Shown: positions 45,609 through 54,988, counted from the first letter of the stretch. The stretch: DNA of 64,000 nucleotides from an uncultured Alphaproteobacteria bacterium (GCA_903822175.1 CAIJOB010000011.1:224815-288814); one strand, 5' to 3'. Program-made: numbers and translations. The notes: generated from the letters alone by a model not told the origin.

Positions 45609-47399
45609 ATGACCGAATTCTCCGAACTGGGCCTGTCGCCCACGACCCTCAAGGCCGTCGCCGACACCGGCTACACCACCGCAACGCCCATCCAGGCCGA
45701 AGCCATTCCGCACGCCCTGCATGGCCAGGATGTGCTCGGCATCGCCCAGACCGGCACCGGCAAGACCGCGGCCTTCACGCTCCCGATGATCGACCGCCTG
45801 GCGGCCGGACGCGCCCGCGCCCGCATGCCCCGCGCGCTGGTCATCGAGCCGACCCGCGAACTGGCCGATCAGGTCGCCGCCTCCTTCGAACGCTACGCCA
45901 AGGGCACCAAGCTGACCTGGGCGCTGCTGATCGGCGGCGTCTCCTTCTCCGACCAGGAATTGAAGCTCGACCGCGGCGTCGACGTGCTGATCGCCACGCC
46001 CGGCCGTCTGCTCGACCACTTCCAGCGCGGCAAGCTGTTGATGACCGGCGTGCAGATGCTGGTTGTCGACGAAGCCGACCGCATGCTCGACATGGGCTTC
46101 ATCCCCGACCTCGAACGCATCTTCCAGCTAACGCCCAAGAAGAAGCAAACCCTGTTCTTCTCGGCCACCATGCCGCCGGAAATCACCCGGCTGACCAAGC
46201 AGTTCCTCAACGATCCGGTGCGCATCGAGGCCTCGCGGCCCGCCACCACCGCCGAGACCATCACCCAATACCTGGTGCGCATCCCGACCGCCGACCAGAA
46301 GGCCAAGCGCACGGCGCTGCGCATGCTGATCGAGCGCGACGACGTGAAGAACGGCATCGTCTTCTGCAACCGCAAGTCTGAAGTCGATATCGTCGCCAAG
46401 TCGCTGAAAACGCATGGCATGGACGCCGCCCCGATCCACGGCGACCTCGATCAGCAGACCCGCATGCGCACGCTGGAAAGTTTCCGCAACGGCTCGCTGA
46501 AGCTGCTGGTGGCCTCCGACGTCGCCGCGCGCGGCCTGGACATCCCGGACGTCAGCCACGTCTTCAACTTCGACGTGCCGCACCACGCCGACGACTACGT
46601 GCACCGGATCGGGCGCACCGGCCGCGCCGGCAAGCTCGGCCAGACCTTCATGATCGTCACGCCCGCCGACAGCCGCAACCTCGACAAGGTGCTGAAGCTG
46701 ATCGGCAAGGCGCCGGAAGAGATCAAGCTCGAAGCCGACTGGGCCAACATCAAGGACGAACCGCGCAACTCGCGTGGCGGCGACCGCGGCCGTGGCGGCC
46801 CCGGACGCGGCGCCCCCTCCAGCCGTGACCGCGATCGCGACCGCCGTCCGCGCCCCGTGCCCGTCCATGGCGAAGTGGCGGCCATGACGCCCTTCGATCC
46901 GACCACCGCGCCGCCGCCGTCTGAAGACGCCGCGCCCAAGCCCGAGCGTGCCGAACGCGGCGGCCGTGGTCGCAGCCGAGGCCGCCGGGGCGAAGAGCGT
47001 CCCGCCGCTGACGCCGCCGCGCCGGCCCCCGCCGAGGCCGCGCCTGTCGAAGCCGCCGCCCCCGCGCCGGCCCGCGAACCTGAGGCGCAACCCGAACGCG
47101 CGCCTCGCGAACGCCCAGAACGCGAAGGTGCGCGCGACGGCGGACGCGACCGTGGCCCCCGCGCCCGCGACGACCGTCCCCAGCGCGCCGAAGGCGGCCG
47201 CGACCGTGGCAGGCCAGAGCGCGGCGGAAACGAACGCGGCGGTGAGCGTAGTTCCAGTGAGCGCGGCGCCAACGACCGCAACGACCGCAACGACCGCAGC
47301 CGCAACGACCGCGATGGCGGCGATGACGGCGTGGTCGGCTTCGGCCGCGACGTGCCGGCCTTCCTCTCACGCCCGCCGCCGCCCCGTTCGGAAGACTAG
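45609..47399 (+). CDS. DEAD-box ATP-dependent RNA helicase (RhlE-like)
   Basis: Unwinds RNA duplexes, probably in ribosome assembly or RNA decay. The 596-residue protein has all core motifs: Q motif (YTTATPIQAEAIP), Walker A AQTGTGKTAAF at about 48, PTRELADQ, DEADRMLDMGF at about 155, SAT, and HRIGRTGRAGK near 340. From residue 395 on there is a long low-complexity tail of Arg/Gly, Pro/Ala and Asn/Asp/Arg repeats (for example NDRNDRNDRSRNDRD), a likely RNA-binding disordered region. A candidate promoter is at 45477. Confidence 0.93.
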   Translation: MTEFSELGLSPTTLKAVADTGYTTATPIQAEAIPHALHGQDVLGIAQTGTGKTAAFTLPMIDRLAAGRARARMPRALVIEPTRELADQVAASFERYAKGTKLTWALLIGGVSFSDQELKLDRGVDVLIATPGRLLDHFQRGKLLMTGVQMLVVDEADRMLDMGFIPDLERIFQLTPKKKQTLFFSATMPPEITRLTKQFLNDPVRIEASRPATTAETITQYLVRIPTADQKAKRTALRMLIERDDVKNGIVFCNRKSEVDIVAKSLKTHGMDAAPIHGDLDQQTRMRTLESFRNGSLKLLVASDVAARGLDIPDVSHVFNFDVPHHADDYVHRIGRTGRAGKLGQTFMIVTPADSRNLDKVLKLIGKAPEEIKLEADWANIKDEPRNSRGGDRGRGGPGRGAPSSRDRDRDRRPRPVPVHGEVAAMTPFDPTTAPPPSEDAAPKPERAERGGRGRSRGRRGEERPAADAAAPAPAEAAPVEAAAPAPAREPEAQPERAPRERPEREGARDGGRDRGPRARDDRPQRAEGGRDRGRPERGGNERGGERSSSERGANDRNDRNDRSRNDRDGGDDGVVGFGRDVPAFLSRPPPPRSED

Positions 47400-47524
47400 C
47401 CACCAAAAAACCGCCTGCGGCACACCGCGCCCTTTAACGGGTCGTTGGGTGTTGGACGGGTAGATTTGCCCCCGACTGTAGGTGGCTCGCATAAGGCGGG
47501 CGCCTGGTTGGGAAGCTAAAGACC

Positions 47525-48595
47525 ATGTCGGTGGACGTTCAGACCGCGCTCCGCAGCCCGAAATCCTATGACCTCGCGCGGACCGCGCTGGAGGTGATGG
47601 AGGCCAATCAGGTTTGGCCCACGGTGCGCAACTTCGAACTCTGGGTGCACTACGTCGCCGAGAAGGAAAGCCCGCTCGCCCAGGAAATCGACCGCCTGCT
47701 GGCGGCCGGCGAGCCGATCACCGAGACCCTGGGCGCCGAACTGGCGGCCATGTACCTGCCGGAAGCCAAGCTGAACGGCGACATTCTGGAAGCCGGCGAC
47801 GTGCTCTCCAAGGAATTGCAGACCGTCACCGCGGCCATCGACGCGGCGCATAAGTCCAGCGAGGAATACGGCCACGAACTGGCCATCGCCAGCGGCCGCC
47901 TGCAGGACGGCGAGGACGCCGGCGAGGTCAAGGCCGTCGTCCAGGACCTGACCGCCGCCACCAAGAAGGTGCAGGGCGAGACCGCGATCCTGGAAAGCCA
48001 GCTCGCCGAGACCACTGCCGAACTCGGCCGCCTGCGCGAGAGCCTCGACCAGGTTCGCCGCGACGCCATGACCGACGGCCTGACCAACCTCGCCAACCGC
48101 AAGGCTTTCGACGAACGCCTTGAAACCACTTGCGAAAAAGCCGACGCCGAAGGCGAAGGCATGACGCTGGCGATCATCGACATCGACCACTTCAAGGGCT
48201 TCAACGACGCCTGGGGCCACCAGATCGGCGACCAGGTGCTGCGCTACGTCTCCAGCGTCATCGGCCGCATGGGCGCGACGCCCCGCATGGCCGCCCGCTA
48301 CGGCGGCGAAGAGTTCGCGATCATCTTCCCCGCCGAAAACGGCCGCACGGCCCGCGCGGTCCTGGAAGAGATCCGCGAGGAGGTCTCGTCCCGCTCGCTG
48401 AAGCGCCGCTCCACGAACGAAGACCTGGGCACCATCACTGTCTCGGCGGGCTATGCCGAACGGATCGCCGGTGAAAGCACTATGAGCCTGGTGGAACGCG
48501 CCGACGCGGCCCTCTACGCCTCCAAGCACGCCGGCCGCAACCGCACCACCGCGGCCCAGCCGATGGCGGCTGTCGCCGCCGTCGCCGCCGCCTAA
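47525..48595 (+). CDS. GGDEF-domain diguanylate cyclase
   Basis: Makes cyclic di-GMP from two GTP. The 356-residue soluble protein has an N-terminal helical region (1-115), a coiled coil at about 140-180, then a GGDEF domain starting DAMTDGLTNLANRKAF and with the active-site signature RYGGEEFAII at about 258-267. The allosteric inhibition motif RxxD, normally five residues upstream of GGEEF, is absent (the sequence there is TPRMAA), so product feedback by that site is unlikely. No sensor domain is recognised. It follows the helicase after 125 bases. Confidence 0.93.
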   Translation: MSVDVQTALRSPKSYDLARTALEVMEANQVWPTVRNFELWVHYVAEKESPLAQEIDRLLAAGEPITETLGAELAAMYLPEAKLNGDILEAGDVLSKELQTVTAAIDAAHKSSEEYGHELAIASGRLQDGEDAGEVKAVVQDLTAATKKVQGETAILESQLAETTAELGRLRESLDQVRRDAMTDGLTNLANRKAFDERLETTCEKADAEGEGMTLAIIDIDHFKGFNDAWGHQIGDQVLRYVSSVIGRMGATPRMAARYGGEEFAIIFPAENGRTARAVLEEIREEVSSRSLKRRSTNEDLGTITVSAGYAERIAGESTMSLVERADAALYASKHAGRNRTTAAQPMAAVAAVAAA

Positions 48596-48672
48596 GAGCG
48601 TTTGCCCCTAGGCTGACGCGGGGTAGAGTCCTTTAGATCGAGCAAAAGTCTCGAACTGGAGGAGCGATTTCC

Positions 48673-49473
48673 ATGGACGGCGCCCAGACACCCGCCAAGG
48701 TTCGGACCGAGATCAAGGACCGCATCGGCGTCATCACGCTCAACGACCCGGCGACCCTGAACGCGGCCGGCATCGACCTGATGGACGGCCTGCGCGCCGC
48801 CTTCGACGCCTTTGTCGCCGACGACAACGTCCGCGCCATCGTCATCACCGGCGAAGGCCGCGGCTTCTGCTCCGGCGCCAACCTCTCGGGCGGCGGTTCG
48901 CGGATCACCCAGGACCGCAATGGGCCGAACCAGTCGCTGCTACAGGTCTACAACCCCTTCGTCAGCGCAGTGCGCAAGTCGCCCAAGCCGCTGGTCGCCG
49001 CGGTCAACGGCGTCGCCGCCGGCGTCGGCGCCTCGCTGGCGCTGATCTGCGACCTCTGCGTCGCCGCCGAGAGCGCCTATTTCCTGCAGGCCTTCCGCCG
49101 CATCGGCCTGGTCCCGGACGGCGGCGCCACCTACCTGCTGCCGCGTCTGGTCGGCAAGGCGCGCGCCATGGAGCTCACCCTGCTGGGCGAAAAGCTGCCG
49201 GCCCGGACCGCGCTCGAGTGGGGCATGATCAACCGCTGCGTCCCCGACGCCGACCTGATGCCGACCGCCATGGCGCTGGCCGCCCAGCTCGCCGACGGCC
49301 CGATCTCGCTCGGCTACACCCGCAACCTGATCTGGGCCTCCATGGACGCCGCCTGGCACGAACAGGTCGAGTCCGAAGCCTACGTCCAGGGCGACGCTTC
49401 CCGCACCGAAGACGCCCGCGAAGGCATCATGGCCTTCGTCCAGAAGCGCCCCGCCGAATTCAAGGGGCGTTAG
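48673..49473 (+). CDS. Enoyl-CoA hydratase/isomerase (crotonase) family protein
   Basis: A 266-residue crotonase-fold enzyme acting on acyl-CoA thioesters. Oxyanion-hole segments are GEGRGFCSGANLSG at about 56-70 and VNGVAAGVGASLALICDL at about 115. The active-site segment IGLVPDGGATYLLPRLVG is like that of PaaG-type isomerase/hydratases, with Asp where classic crotonases have Glu. Strong GGAGGAG ribosome site. No other fatty-acid degradation genes are adjacent, so the pathway is not determined. Confidence 0.9.
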   Translation: MDGAQTPAKVRTEIKDRIGVITLNDPATLNAAGIDLMDGLRAAFDAFVADDNVRAIVITGEGRGFCSGANLSGGGSRITQDRNGPNQSLLQVYNPFVSAVRKSPKPLVAAVNGVAAGVGASLALICDLCVAAESAYFLQAFRRIGLVPDGGATYLLPRLVGKARAMELTLLGEKLPARTALEWGMINRCVPDADLMPTAMALAAQLADGPISLGYTRNLIWASMDAAWHEQVESEAYVQGDASRTEDAREGIMAFVQKRPAEFKGR

Positions 49474-49496
49474 CAGGTCCGCCTTAGGACAGCGGC

Positions 49497-50357
49497 ATGA
49501 GCCAACCCCGGCCCCTCGCCGTCTTCGCCTATGACTTCGACGGCACGCTCGCGCCCGGCAACATGCAGGAGCACGCCTTCATTCCCGACGAGCTGGGGAT
49601 GAGCCACGAAGACTTCTGGGCCGAGACCAAGGACATCGCCCGCCAGCAGCGCGGCGACCCGATCCTGGCCTACATGCACCTGATGCTGGAGAAGGCCCGC
49701 GAGAAGGGCATCGAGTTGTCGCGCGCCGCCTGGGCGCGCCGTGGCGCCAACCTGCCGCTGTTCCCCGGTGTGGAAGGCTGGTTCGAGCGCCAGACCGCGC
49801 GCGCCGAGGCTCTGGGCCTCGATCTGCGCCACTTCATCATCTCGTCGGGCAACCGCGAGCTGATCGAGGGCTCGCCGATCGCCAGGTATTTCGAGCGGAT
49901 CTACGCCTCGGCCTTTCTGTTCGACGCCCACGACGACGCCATCGGCGCGGCGCTGGCCGTCAACTACACGTCGAAGACCCAGTACCTGTTCCGCATCAAC
50001 AAATGGACGCTGGAGGAATGGGACGAAGCCGCGATCAACCAGGTCGTGGCGAAGAACCAGCGCGCTGTGCCGTTCGACCGCATGGCCTTCTTCGGCGACG
50101 GTCAGACCGACATTCCCTGCATGCGCCTGGTCAAGGATCAGGGCGGCGCGGCCATCGCCGTCTACAATCCGTCGATCGAACGCAGCCGGGCGGCGGCCCG
50201 CCAACTGCTTAAGGACGGGCGCGCCGGCCTGGCGGGCCAGGCTGACTACTCCGAAGGCTCGGATCTCGACAAACTCGCTGAAGCGCTGCTGGGCGAGATG
50301 GCCGCCCGCGTCGGCGTCCACAGCCTAGGACTCTGGCCGGAAGGCCCGGACGCCTAG
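49497..50357 (+). CDS. HAD family phosphatase
   Basis: A 286-residue haloacid-dehalogenase hydrolase of the phosphoserine-phosphatase-like group. Motif I is YDFDGTLAPG (Asp13, Asp15), motif II lies in FIISSGNRELIEG, motif III Lys is plausible near residues 185-195, and motif IV is FFGDGQTDIPC. A helical cap follows motif I. Substrate unknown. It starts 23 bases after the crotonase gene, and its TAG stop overlaps the stop of a small convergent gene. Confidence 0.9.
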   Translation: MSQPRPLAVFAYDFDGTLAPGNMQEHAFIPDELGMSHEDFWAETKDIARQQRGDPILAYMHLMLEKAREKGIELSRAAWARRGANLPLFPGVEGWFERQTARAEALGLDLRHFIISSGNRELIEGSPIARYFERIYASAFLFDAHDDAIGAALAVNYTSKTQYLFRINKWTLEEWDEAAINQVVAKNQRAVPFDRMAFFGDGQTDIPCMRLVKDQGGAAIAVYNPSIERSRAAARQLLKDGRAGLAGQADYSEGSDLDKLAEALLGEMAARVGVHSLGLWPEGPDA

Positions 50358-50530
50358 CGAACCCGAACGATCACCGCCGCCAGCGCGATCGCGATCAGGC
50401 ACAGCACCAGCACGATCGCCCCGGTCCGCAGCGCCAGCTTCAACAGGCTGATCTGCAGGGCCCAACGGGGAAACGGCCCATGGATCAGGCGGTATTCCGC
50501 GTCGATGTCGGGCAGGCGCTCAGGGTCCAT
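50354..50530 (-). CDS. 58-residue single-pass membrane protein
   Basis: A gene on the minus strand reading MDPERLPDIDAEYRLIHGPF, then PRWALQISLLKLALRTG and a C-terminal hydrophobic helix LVLCLIAIALAAVIV ending VRVR. The charged N-terminus, one membrane helix at about residues 39-54 and a basic tail fit a small tail-anchored protein. No family recognised. It ends in a four-base convergent overlap with the HAD phosphatase gene and starts 172 bases from the divergent response-regulator gene. A GAGCC stretch precedes the start but the ribosome site is weak. Confidence 0.6.
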   Translation of the reverse strand: MDPERLPDIDAEYRLIHGPFPRWALQISLLKLALRTGAIVLVLCLIAIALAAVIVRVR

Positions 50531-50603
50531 GGCTCATGATGCCCCGCCGCGGCGGCGAAGTCATGGCGGCTGGCGCAGCGCCGTCGAAAGACGCGCGACC
50601 CTT

Positions 50604-50647
50604 CGTTATTCGTGGCGTAACCCGTTATTCGTTGCGTAACCCGTTGG
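50604..50647. repeat. 19-base direct repeat upstream of the response regulator
   Basis: CGTTATTCGTGGCGTAACC (50604-50622) is followed directly by the same sequence with one change (50623-50641), then by CGTTGG, the start of a third unit. It lies 56-99 bases before the response-regulator start and could be a set of regulator binding sites or a replication-slippage repeat. Confidence 0.75.
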
Positions 50648-50702
50648 TGGCGTCATGATGGACAGATTGTCGCACCCCCGACAGAGTACCGATAGCGTTC
50701 CA

Positions 50703-51068
50703 ATGACCGCCAACCTTACTGGCAAACACGCCCTCATCATCGAAGATGAGATGCTGATCGCCCTCGAAGTCGAAAGCCTGTTGCATGACTTCGGCTTCGA
50801 GAGTTGCGACATCGTCGACAATTCGAAGGACGCGGTGAAGAGCGCCATGGCGCGCCGCCCCGACCTGGTCACCGCCGACCTGCGCATTGTCGGTGGCACC
50901 GGCCTGGAAGCCGTCACCGCCATCACCGAAAAGCTCGGCCCCGTGCCGCACATCTACGTCACCGGCAACGCCGAGATGCTGACCGGCGCCACGGCTGCGC
51001 CCGTCGTTGACAAGCCGCTCAGCCGGCGCGCCCTGGCCGAAGCCTGTCAGCGGGCCTGCGCGGCCTGA
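50703..51068 (+). CDS. Single-domain response regulator
   Basis: A 121-residue receiver domain with no output domain. Acidic pocket residues are at 14-16 (IIEDEM), the phospho-acceptor Asp59 in VTADLRI, the conserved Thr in YVTGNAEM, and Lys104 in VVDKPL. The open frame extends to 50655 but the ATG at 50703 starts the conserved fold. Similar stand-alone receivers act as phosphate carriers or as sinks in the caulobacterial stress and cell-cycle networks; no partner kinase is adjacent. It converges on gmk. Confidence 0.85.
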   Translation: MTANLTGKHALIIEDEMLIALEVESLLHDFGFESCDIVDNSKDAVKSAMARRPDLVTADLRIVGGTGLEAVTAITEKLGPVPHIYVTGNAEMLTGATAAPVVDKPLSRRALAEACQRACAA

Positions 51069-51074
51069 AGAGGC

Positions 51075-51728
51075 CTACTCCTCGGTCAGCCCCTGCACGA
51101 AGCCCGGCAGCCACGGATTGCGGCCCGGCTTCATCCGTTCCGACCGATAGATGTGGATCAGGTCGGCGTAGGCGCGGTCGAAGTCCTTGTTGACGATCAC
51201 ATAGTCGGCCGCGCGCCAGTACTCGATCTCGCGCTTGCCGAGCGCCAGGCGCTGTTCGATCACCGGCTCGCTGTCCTGGGCGCGGGCGTGCAGCCGGCGC
51301 GCCAGATCCGACCATGAGGGCGGCAGGACGAAGACGCGGACGCTGTCGTCGGGCGCCCGCTCGGCGACCTGCGCCGCGCCCTGGTAGTCGATGTCGAAGA
51401 GGACGTCCTTGCCGGCCTCCATGGCGGCCATCACCGGCGCCTTGGGGGTGCCATAGAGGTTGCCGTTTACCTCGGCCCATTCCAGCAGCTCGCCGGCGGC
51501 GATCATCGCCTCGAAGGCCGCGCGGGTCTTGAAGAAGTACTCGCGCCCCTCCTCCTCACCCGGTCGAGGCGGCCGCGTGGTGGCCGAGATCGACAGGATC
51601 ATGTCGGCGTAGTCGGCGACCAGCCGGCGCGACAGCGAGGTTTTCCCCGCGCCGCCGGGGCTCGACATCAGGAGCAGCAGGCCTCGGCGGACCGTTTCCC
51701 AGGGCTTGGAATGGTCATCGGCCGTCAC
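51075..51728 (-). CDS. gmk: Guanylate kinase
   Basis: Phosphorylates GMP and dGMP. The 217-residue protein has a Walker A loop at residues 22-31 (SSPGGAGKTS), the GMP-binding RPPRPGEEEGREYFF segment and the conserved LFDIDYQGAAQV block. It is the last gene of the minus-strand run fabF-mltG-yicC-gmk, six bases after yicC. Confidence 0.95.
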   Translation of the reverse strand: MTADDHSKPWETVRRGLLLLMSSPGGAGKTSLSRRLVADYADMILSISATTRPPRPGEEEGREYFFKTRAAFEAMIAAGELLEWAEVNGNLYGTPKAPVMAAMEAGKDVLFDIDYQGAAQVAERAPDDSVRVFVLPPSWSDLARRLHARAQDSEPVIEQRLALGKREIEYWRAADYVIVNKDFDRAYADLIHIYRSERMKPGRNPWLPGFVQGLTEE

Positions 51729-51734
51729 GCTAGG

Positions 51735-52616
51735 TCACTCCACATTCTGTACCTGCTCGCGGAACTGCTCGATGCTGGCTTTGAGGTCCAGGCCAACCGA
51801 GGTCAAGGCGCCGGACGCCGACTTCGAGCAAAGGGTGTTGGCCTCGCGCATGAATTCCTGGGTCAGGAAGTCCAGCTTGCGCCCGACCCCGCCATCGGTG
51901 GCCAGCAGGGTCCGCGCCCCGTCCACGTGGCCGCGCAGGCGATCCAGCTCTTCCTGCACGTCGGCCTTCACCGCCATGGCGGCTGCCTCCTGCAGAATGC
52001 GCTCCTCGCTCACCGCCTCGCCGGCCAGTTCGGTCATCCGCTTTTCGAAGCGCGCCTTGATGATCGCCGGCTGACCGCCCGCCAGCGCCGAGGCCTTGCC
52101 GGTCAGATCGCCGATCTGGGCCACCAGGCCGGCCAGGACGCCTTCCAGCGCCCGCCCCTCCTCCGCACGCCCAGCCGCCAGCCCATCCAACGCCACGCCG
52201 ATCGAGGCGGCCATCGCCGCCTCCAGCGCCGCTTGGGCGTCGGGGTCCTCCGCCGCGTCCGCCGCCTCGATCACGCCGCGCAGGGCCAGCAGGCCGTCCA
52301 GGGTCGGCGGCTGCACCATGCCAGTCGCCACGTAGGGACCCCCGGCCTTCAGGTACCGCTCCAACTGTTCGACGTTGACCCGCACGGCGCCGGCCTCGTC
52401 GGCCCGCTTGGCCTGCACGCCGACGGTGAGCTGGCCTCGTTGGAAGCGGCTCTGCGCACCCTCCCGCGCCGCCCGCTCCAGCCCCTCGAACCCCGGCGGC
52501 CCGCGGAACCGGATCTCCAGGTTGCGGCCGTTGACGCTGCGCGCCTCTACGGCCCAGGACCACGCGCCAAGCGCACCTTCGGCGCGGCCAAAGCCCGTCA
52601 TGCCGGAAATGGTCAC
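51735..52616 (-). CDS. YicC family endoribonuclease
   Basis: A 293-residue protein of the YicC/YloC family, with N-terminal ISGMTGFGRAEGALG, the middle domain and the C-terminal DUF1732-type end (LTQEFMREANTLCSKS, then KASIEQFREQVQNVE). YicC proteins have been linked to RNA cleavage and small-RNA turnover. The frame is open upstream to 52661, but the GTG at 52616 overlaps the mltG stop by four bases and has GGGAGG before it; this start gives the family N-terminus. Confidence 0.9.
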   Translation of the reverse strand: MTISGMTGFGRAEGALGAWSWAVEARSVNGRNLEIRFRGPPGFEGLERAAREGAQSRFQRGQLTVGVQAKRADEAGAVRVNVEQLERYLKAGGPYVATGMVQPPTLDGLLALRGVIEAADAAEDPDAQAALEAAMAASIGVALDGLAAGRAEEGRALEGVLAGLVAQIGDLTGKASALAGGQPAIIKARFEKRMTELAGEAVSEERILQEAAAMAVKADVQEELDRLRGHVDGARTLLATDGGVGRKLDFLTQEFMREANTLCSKSASGALTSVGLDLKASIEQFREQVQNVE

Positions 52617-53671
52617 TTCCCGCCTCCCGTCGCGGCCCGCGCCCGTTCGATCGCCCGCCACTTGGCCACGTTCGCCTGATGCTCGGCGAAGGTCGAGGCG
52701 AAGACGTGCCCGCCGGTCCCGTCGGCCACGAAATAGAGCTCGTCCGACTTGGGCGGATTGAGCACGGCGGCCAGCGACGCGCGGCCCGGATTGGCGATCG
52801 GCGTCGGCGGCAGGCCGACCATCCGATAGGTGTTGTAGGGCGTCGGCGTCAGCAGCTCCTTCATGGTGATCCCGCGCCCCAGTGGCCGGCCCTTGCTGAT
52901 GCCGTAGATCACCGTCGGGTCGGTCTCCAGCTTGATCCCCTGGCGCAGGCGATTTTCGAACACCGCGGCGATGCGCGGGCGCTCAGCCGGGACGCGGGTC
53001 TCCTTCTCGACGATGGAGGCCAGGGTCACCGCCTCCTCCGGCGTCTTCAGCGGCAGGTCGGGCGCACGCTCGGCCCAGAGCTGCGCCAGCAGGGCGTCGC
53101 GGGCCGCCATCATCTTGGCGATGACGTCGCCGCGGTCCTCGCCCCGCTGAACCTGATAACCATCGGGCAGGATCGAGCCTTCCGGCGGGGTCTCGATCGA
53201 GCCCACCAGCACCGGCTGGGCGCGCACCGCGTCGGCCACCATGGCGCTGGTCCAGCCTTCCGGCGCCACGACGACGCGTTTGACCACCTTGCCCTCGGCG
53301 ATGTCGTTCAGCACCTGAGACATCGAGGCGTGGCTGGGAAACTCGTATTCCCCAGCCTTCAGGCGTCGCCCCGCGCCGCCCAGCTTGGCTGCGAAATAGA
53401 AAACATCTCGCGAGCCGATCACGCCCGCTGCCTTCAAGGCGCTGGCGATCTGCCCGACCCCGGCGCCCTTCGGAAGGATGACGTCGGTGACGGCGCCATC
53501 ATTCGCTGCGGGGCCCGGCCCACGATAGGTCCAATAGACCCAGCCGCCGACCAGGACCGCCGCGATGACAAGGGTGCTGACGACTCGGCGGATCATGCTC
53601 AGCGGACCTTGCCCTTTTCGGACAGGCCTGCGCCCCCATTTCTTGAAGATCGGGCGCGGCCGCCGGCTCAC
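52613..53671 (-). CDS. mltG: Endolytic murein transglycosylase MltG
   Basis: Cleaves nascent glycan strands at the inner membrane during cell-wall elongation. The 352-residue protein has a basic cytoplasmic N-terminus, one membrane segment at about 30-48 (VVSTLVIAAVLVGGWVY), a LysM-like domain, and the YceG catalytic domain with the Glu in LASIVEKETRV and the ETDPTVIYGIS and PYNTYRMVGLPPTPIANPG motifs. GTG start overlapping the fabF stop by four bases; an ATG 25 codons further in is an alternative. Confidence 0.94.
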   Translation of the reverse strand: MSRRPRPIFKKWGRRPVRKGQGPLSMIRRVVSTLVIAAVLVGGWVYWTYRGPGPAANDGAVTDVILPKGAGVGQIASALKAAGVIGSRDVFYFAAKLGGAGRRLKAGEYEFPSHASMSQVLNDIAEGKVVKRVVVAPEGWTSAMVADAVRAQPVLVGSIETPPEGSILPDGYQVQRGEDRGDVIAKMMAARDALLAQLWAERAPDLPLKTPEEAVTLASIVEKETRVPAERPRIAAVFENRLRQGIKLETDPTVIYGISKGRPLGRGITMKELLTPTPYNTYRMVGLPPTPIANPGRASLAAVLNPPKSDELYFVADGTGGHVFASTFAEHQANVAKWRAIERARAATGGGK

Positions 53672-54969
53672 GTGACCTTCTTGAACACCACCGACGCGTT
53701 GGTCCCGCCGAACCCGAAGGAGTTGGAGAGGGCGACGTCGATCTTCATCGGCTTGGGCTTGTGCGGCACCAGGTCGATCTGTGTTTCCACAGACGGATTG
53801 TCGAGATTGATGGTCGGCGGCGCGATCTGGTCACGGATCGCCAGCACCGAGAACGCCGCTTCGATGGCCCCGGCCGCGCCCAACAGGTGCCCGGTGGCCG
53901 ACTTGGTCGAGCTCATCGTCGCCTTGCTCGCCGCATCGCCCAACAGGCGGGTCACCGCCCCCAGCTCGATCTCGTCGCCCAGCGGCGTCGAGGTGCCATG
54001 CGCGTTAATGTAGTCGACGTCGGCCATCTCGATGCCCGCGTCCTTCAGCGCCGCCTTCATCGCCCGGAAGCCGCCGTCGCCGTCATCGGCCGGTGCGGTG
54101 ATGTGATAGGCGTCGCCCGCCAGGCCGTAGCCGGCCACCTCGGCGTAGATCTTCGCGCCGCGCGCCTAGGCGTGCTCGTACTCTTCCAGCACCAGGACGC
54201 CAGCGCCCTCGCCCATCACGAAGCCGTCGCGGTCCTTGTCGTAGGGGCGGCTGGCCTTTTCCGGGGTGTCGTTGAAGCCCGTCGACATGGCGCGCGCGGC
54301 GATGAAGCCGGCCATGCCCACCGGACAGATCGCCGCTTCCGCGCCGCCCGCGATCATCACCTCGGCGTCGCCGTACTTGATCAGCCGGGCCGCGTCGCCG
54401 ATGGCGTGGGCTCCCGTGGCGCAGGCGGTCACCACGGCGTGGTTGGGGCCCTTGAAGCCATAGCGGATCGAGACCTGGCCGCTCGCTAGATTCACCAGCG
54501 CCGAGGGGATGAAGAACGGGCTGACGCGGCGCGGGCCCTTCTCGTGCATCTCGATGGAGGTGCGCTCGATGGTCGCCAGACCGCCGATGCCGGAGCCGAT
54601 CATCACGCCTGTGCGCTCGCGGCCCTCGACGTCGTCCTCGCCAGGCTGCCAGCCGCTGTCCTTCACCGCCTCGTCGGCGGCGGCGATGGCATAGAGGATG
54701 AAATCGTCCACGCGCCGCTGATCGCGGGTTGAAAGCGTCTGATCGGGATCGAAGGAGCCGGGCACATCGGGTCCGCCGCCGCCACGCCCATCGACGCGCG
54801 GCACCTCTCCGGCCACGCGGCAGCCGAACTCCTCGGTGATCTCGAAGGTGGTGACCTTCCCGATGCCGGACTTGCCGGCCAGGATATTGGCCCAGCTGAT
54901 CTCGGTCCCCTGACCCAGGGGCGTGATCAGACCGATTCCGGTGACGACGACTCGACGGTTGCTGCTCAA
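53668..54969 (-). pseudogene. fabF: Beta-ketoacyl-ACP synthase II, interrupted by an in-frame TAG
   Basis: Elongating condensing enzyme of fatty-acid synthesis. The reading frame is continuous with the family, 433 codons, except for a TAG at 54168-54166 (codon 268). The local sequence is EEYEHA-stop-ARGAKIYAEV where related enzymes have Lys; AAG to TAG is one base change. The catalytic Cys (VVTACATGAHAIGDAA) lies before the stop; both catalytic His residues (NAHGTSTPLGDE and KSATGHLLGAAGA) lie after it, so the truncated product would be inactive. I choose the TTG at 54969 because GAGGA precedes it; a TTG at 54984 is the alternative. Downstream mltG overlaps by four bases. Confidence 0.9.
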
Positions 54970-54988
54970 GGGCGCGATCCTCAAAGGA

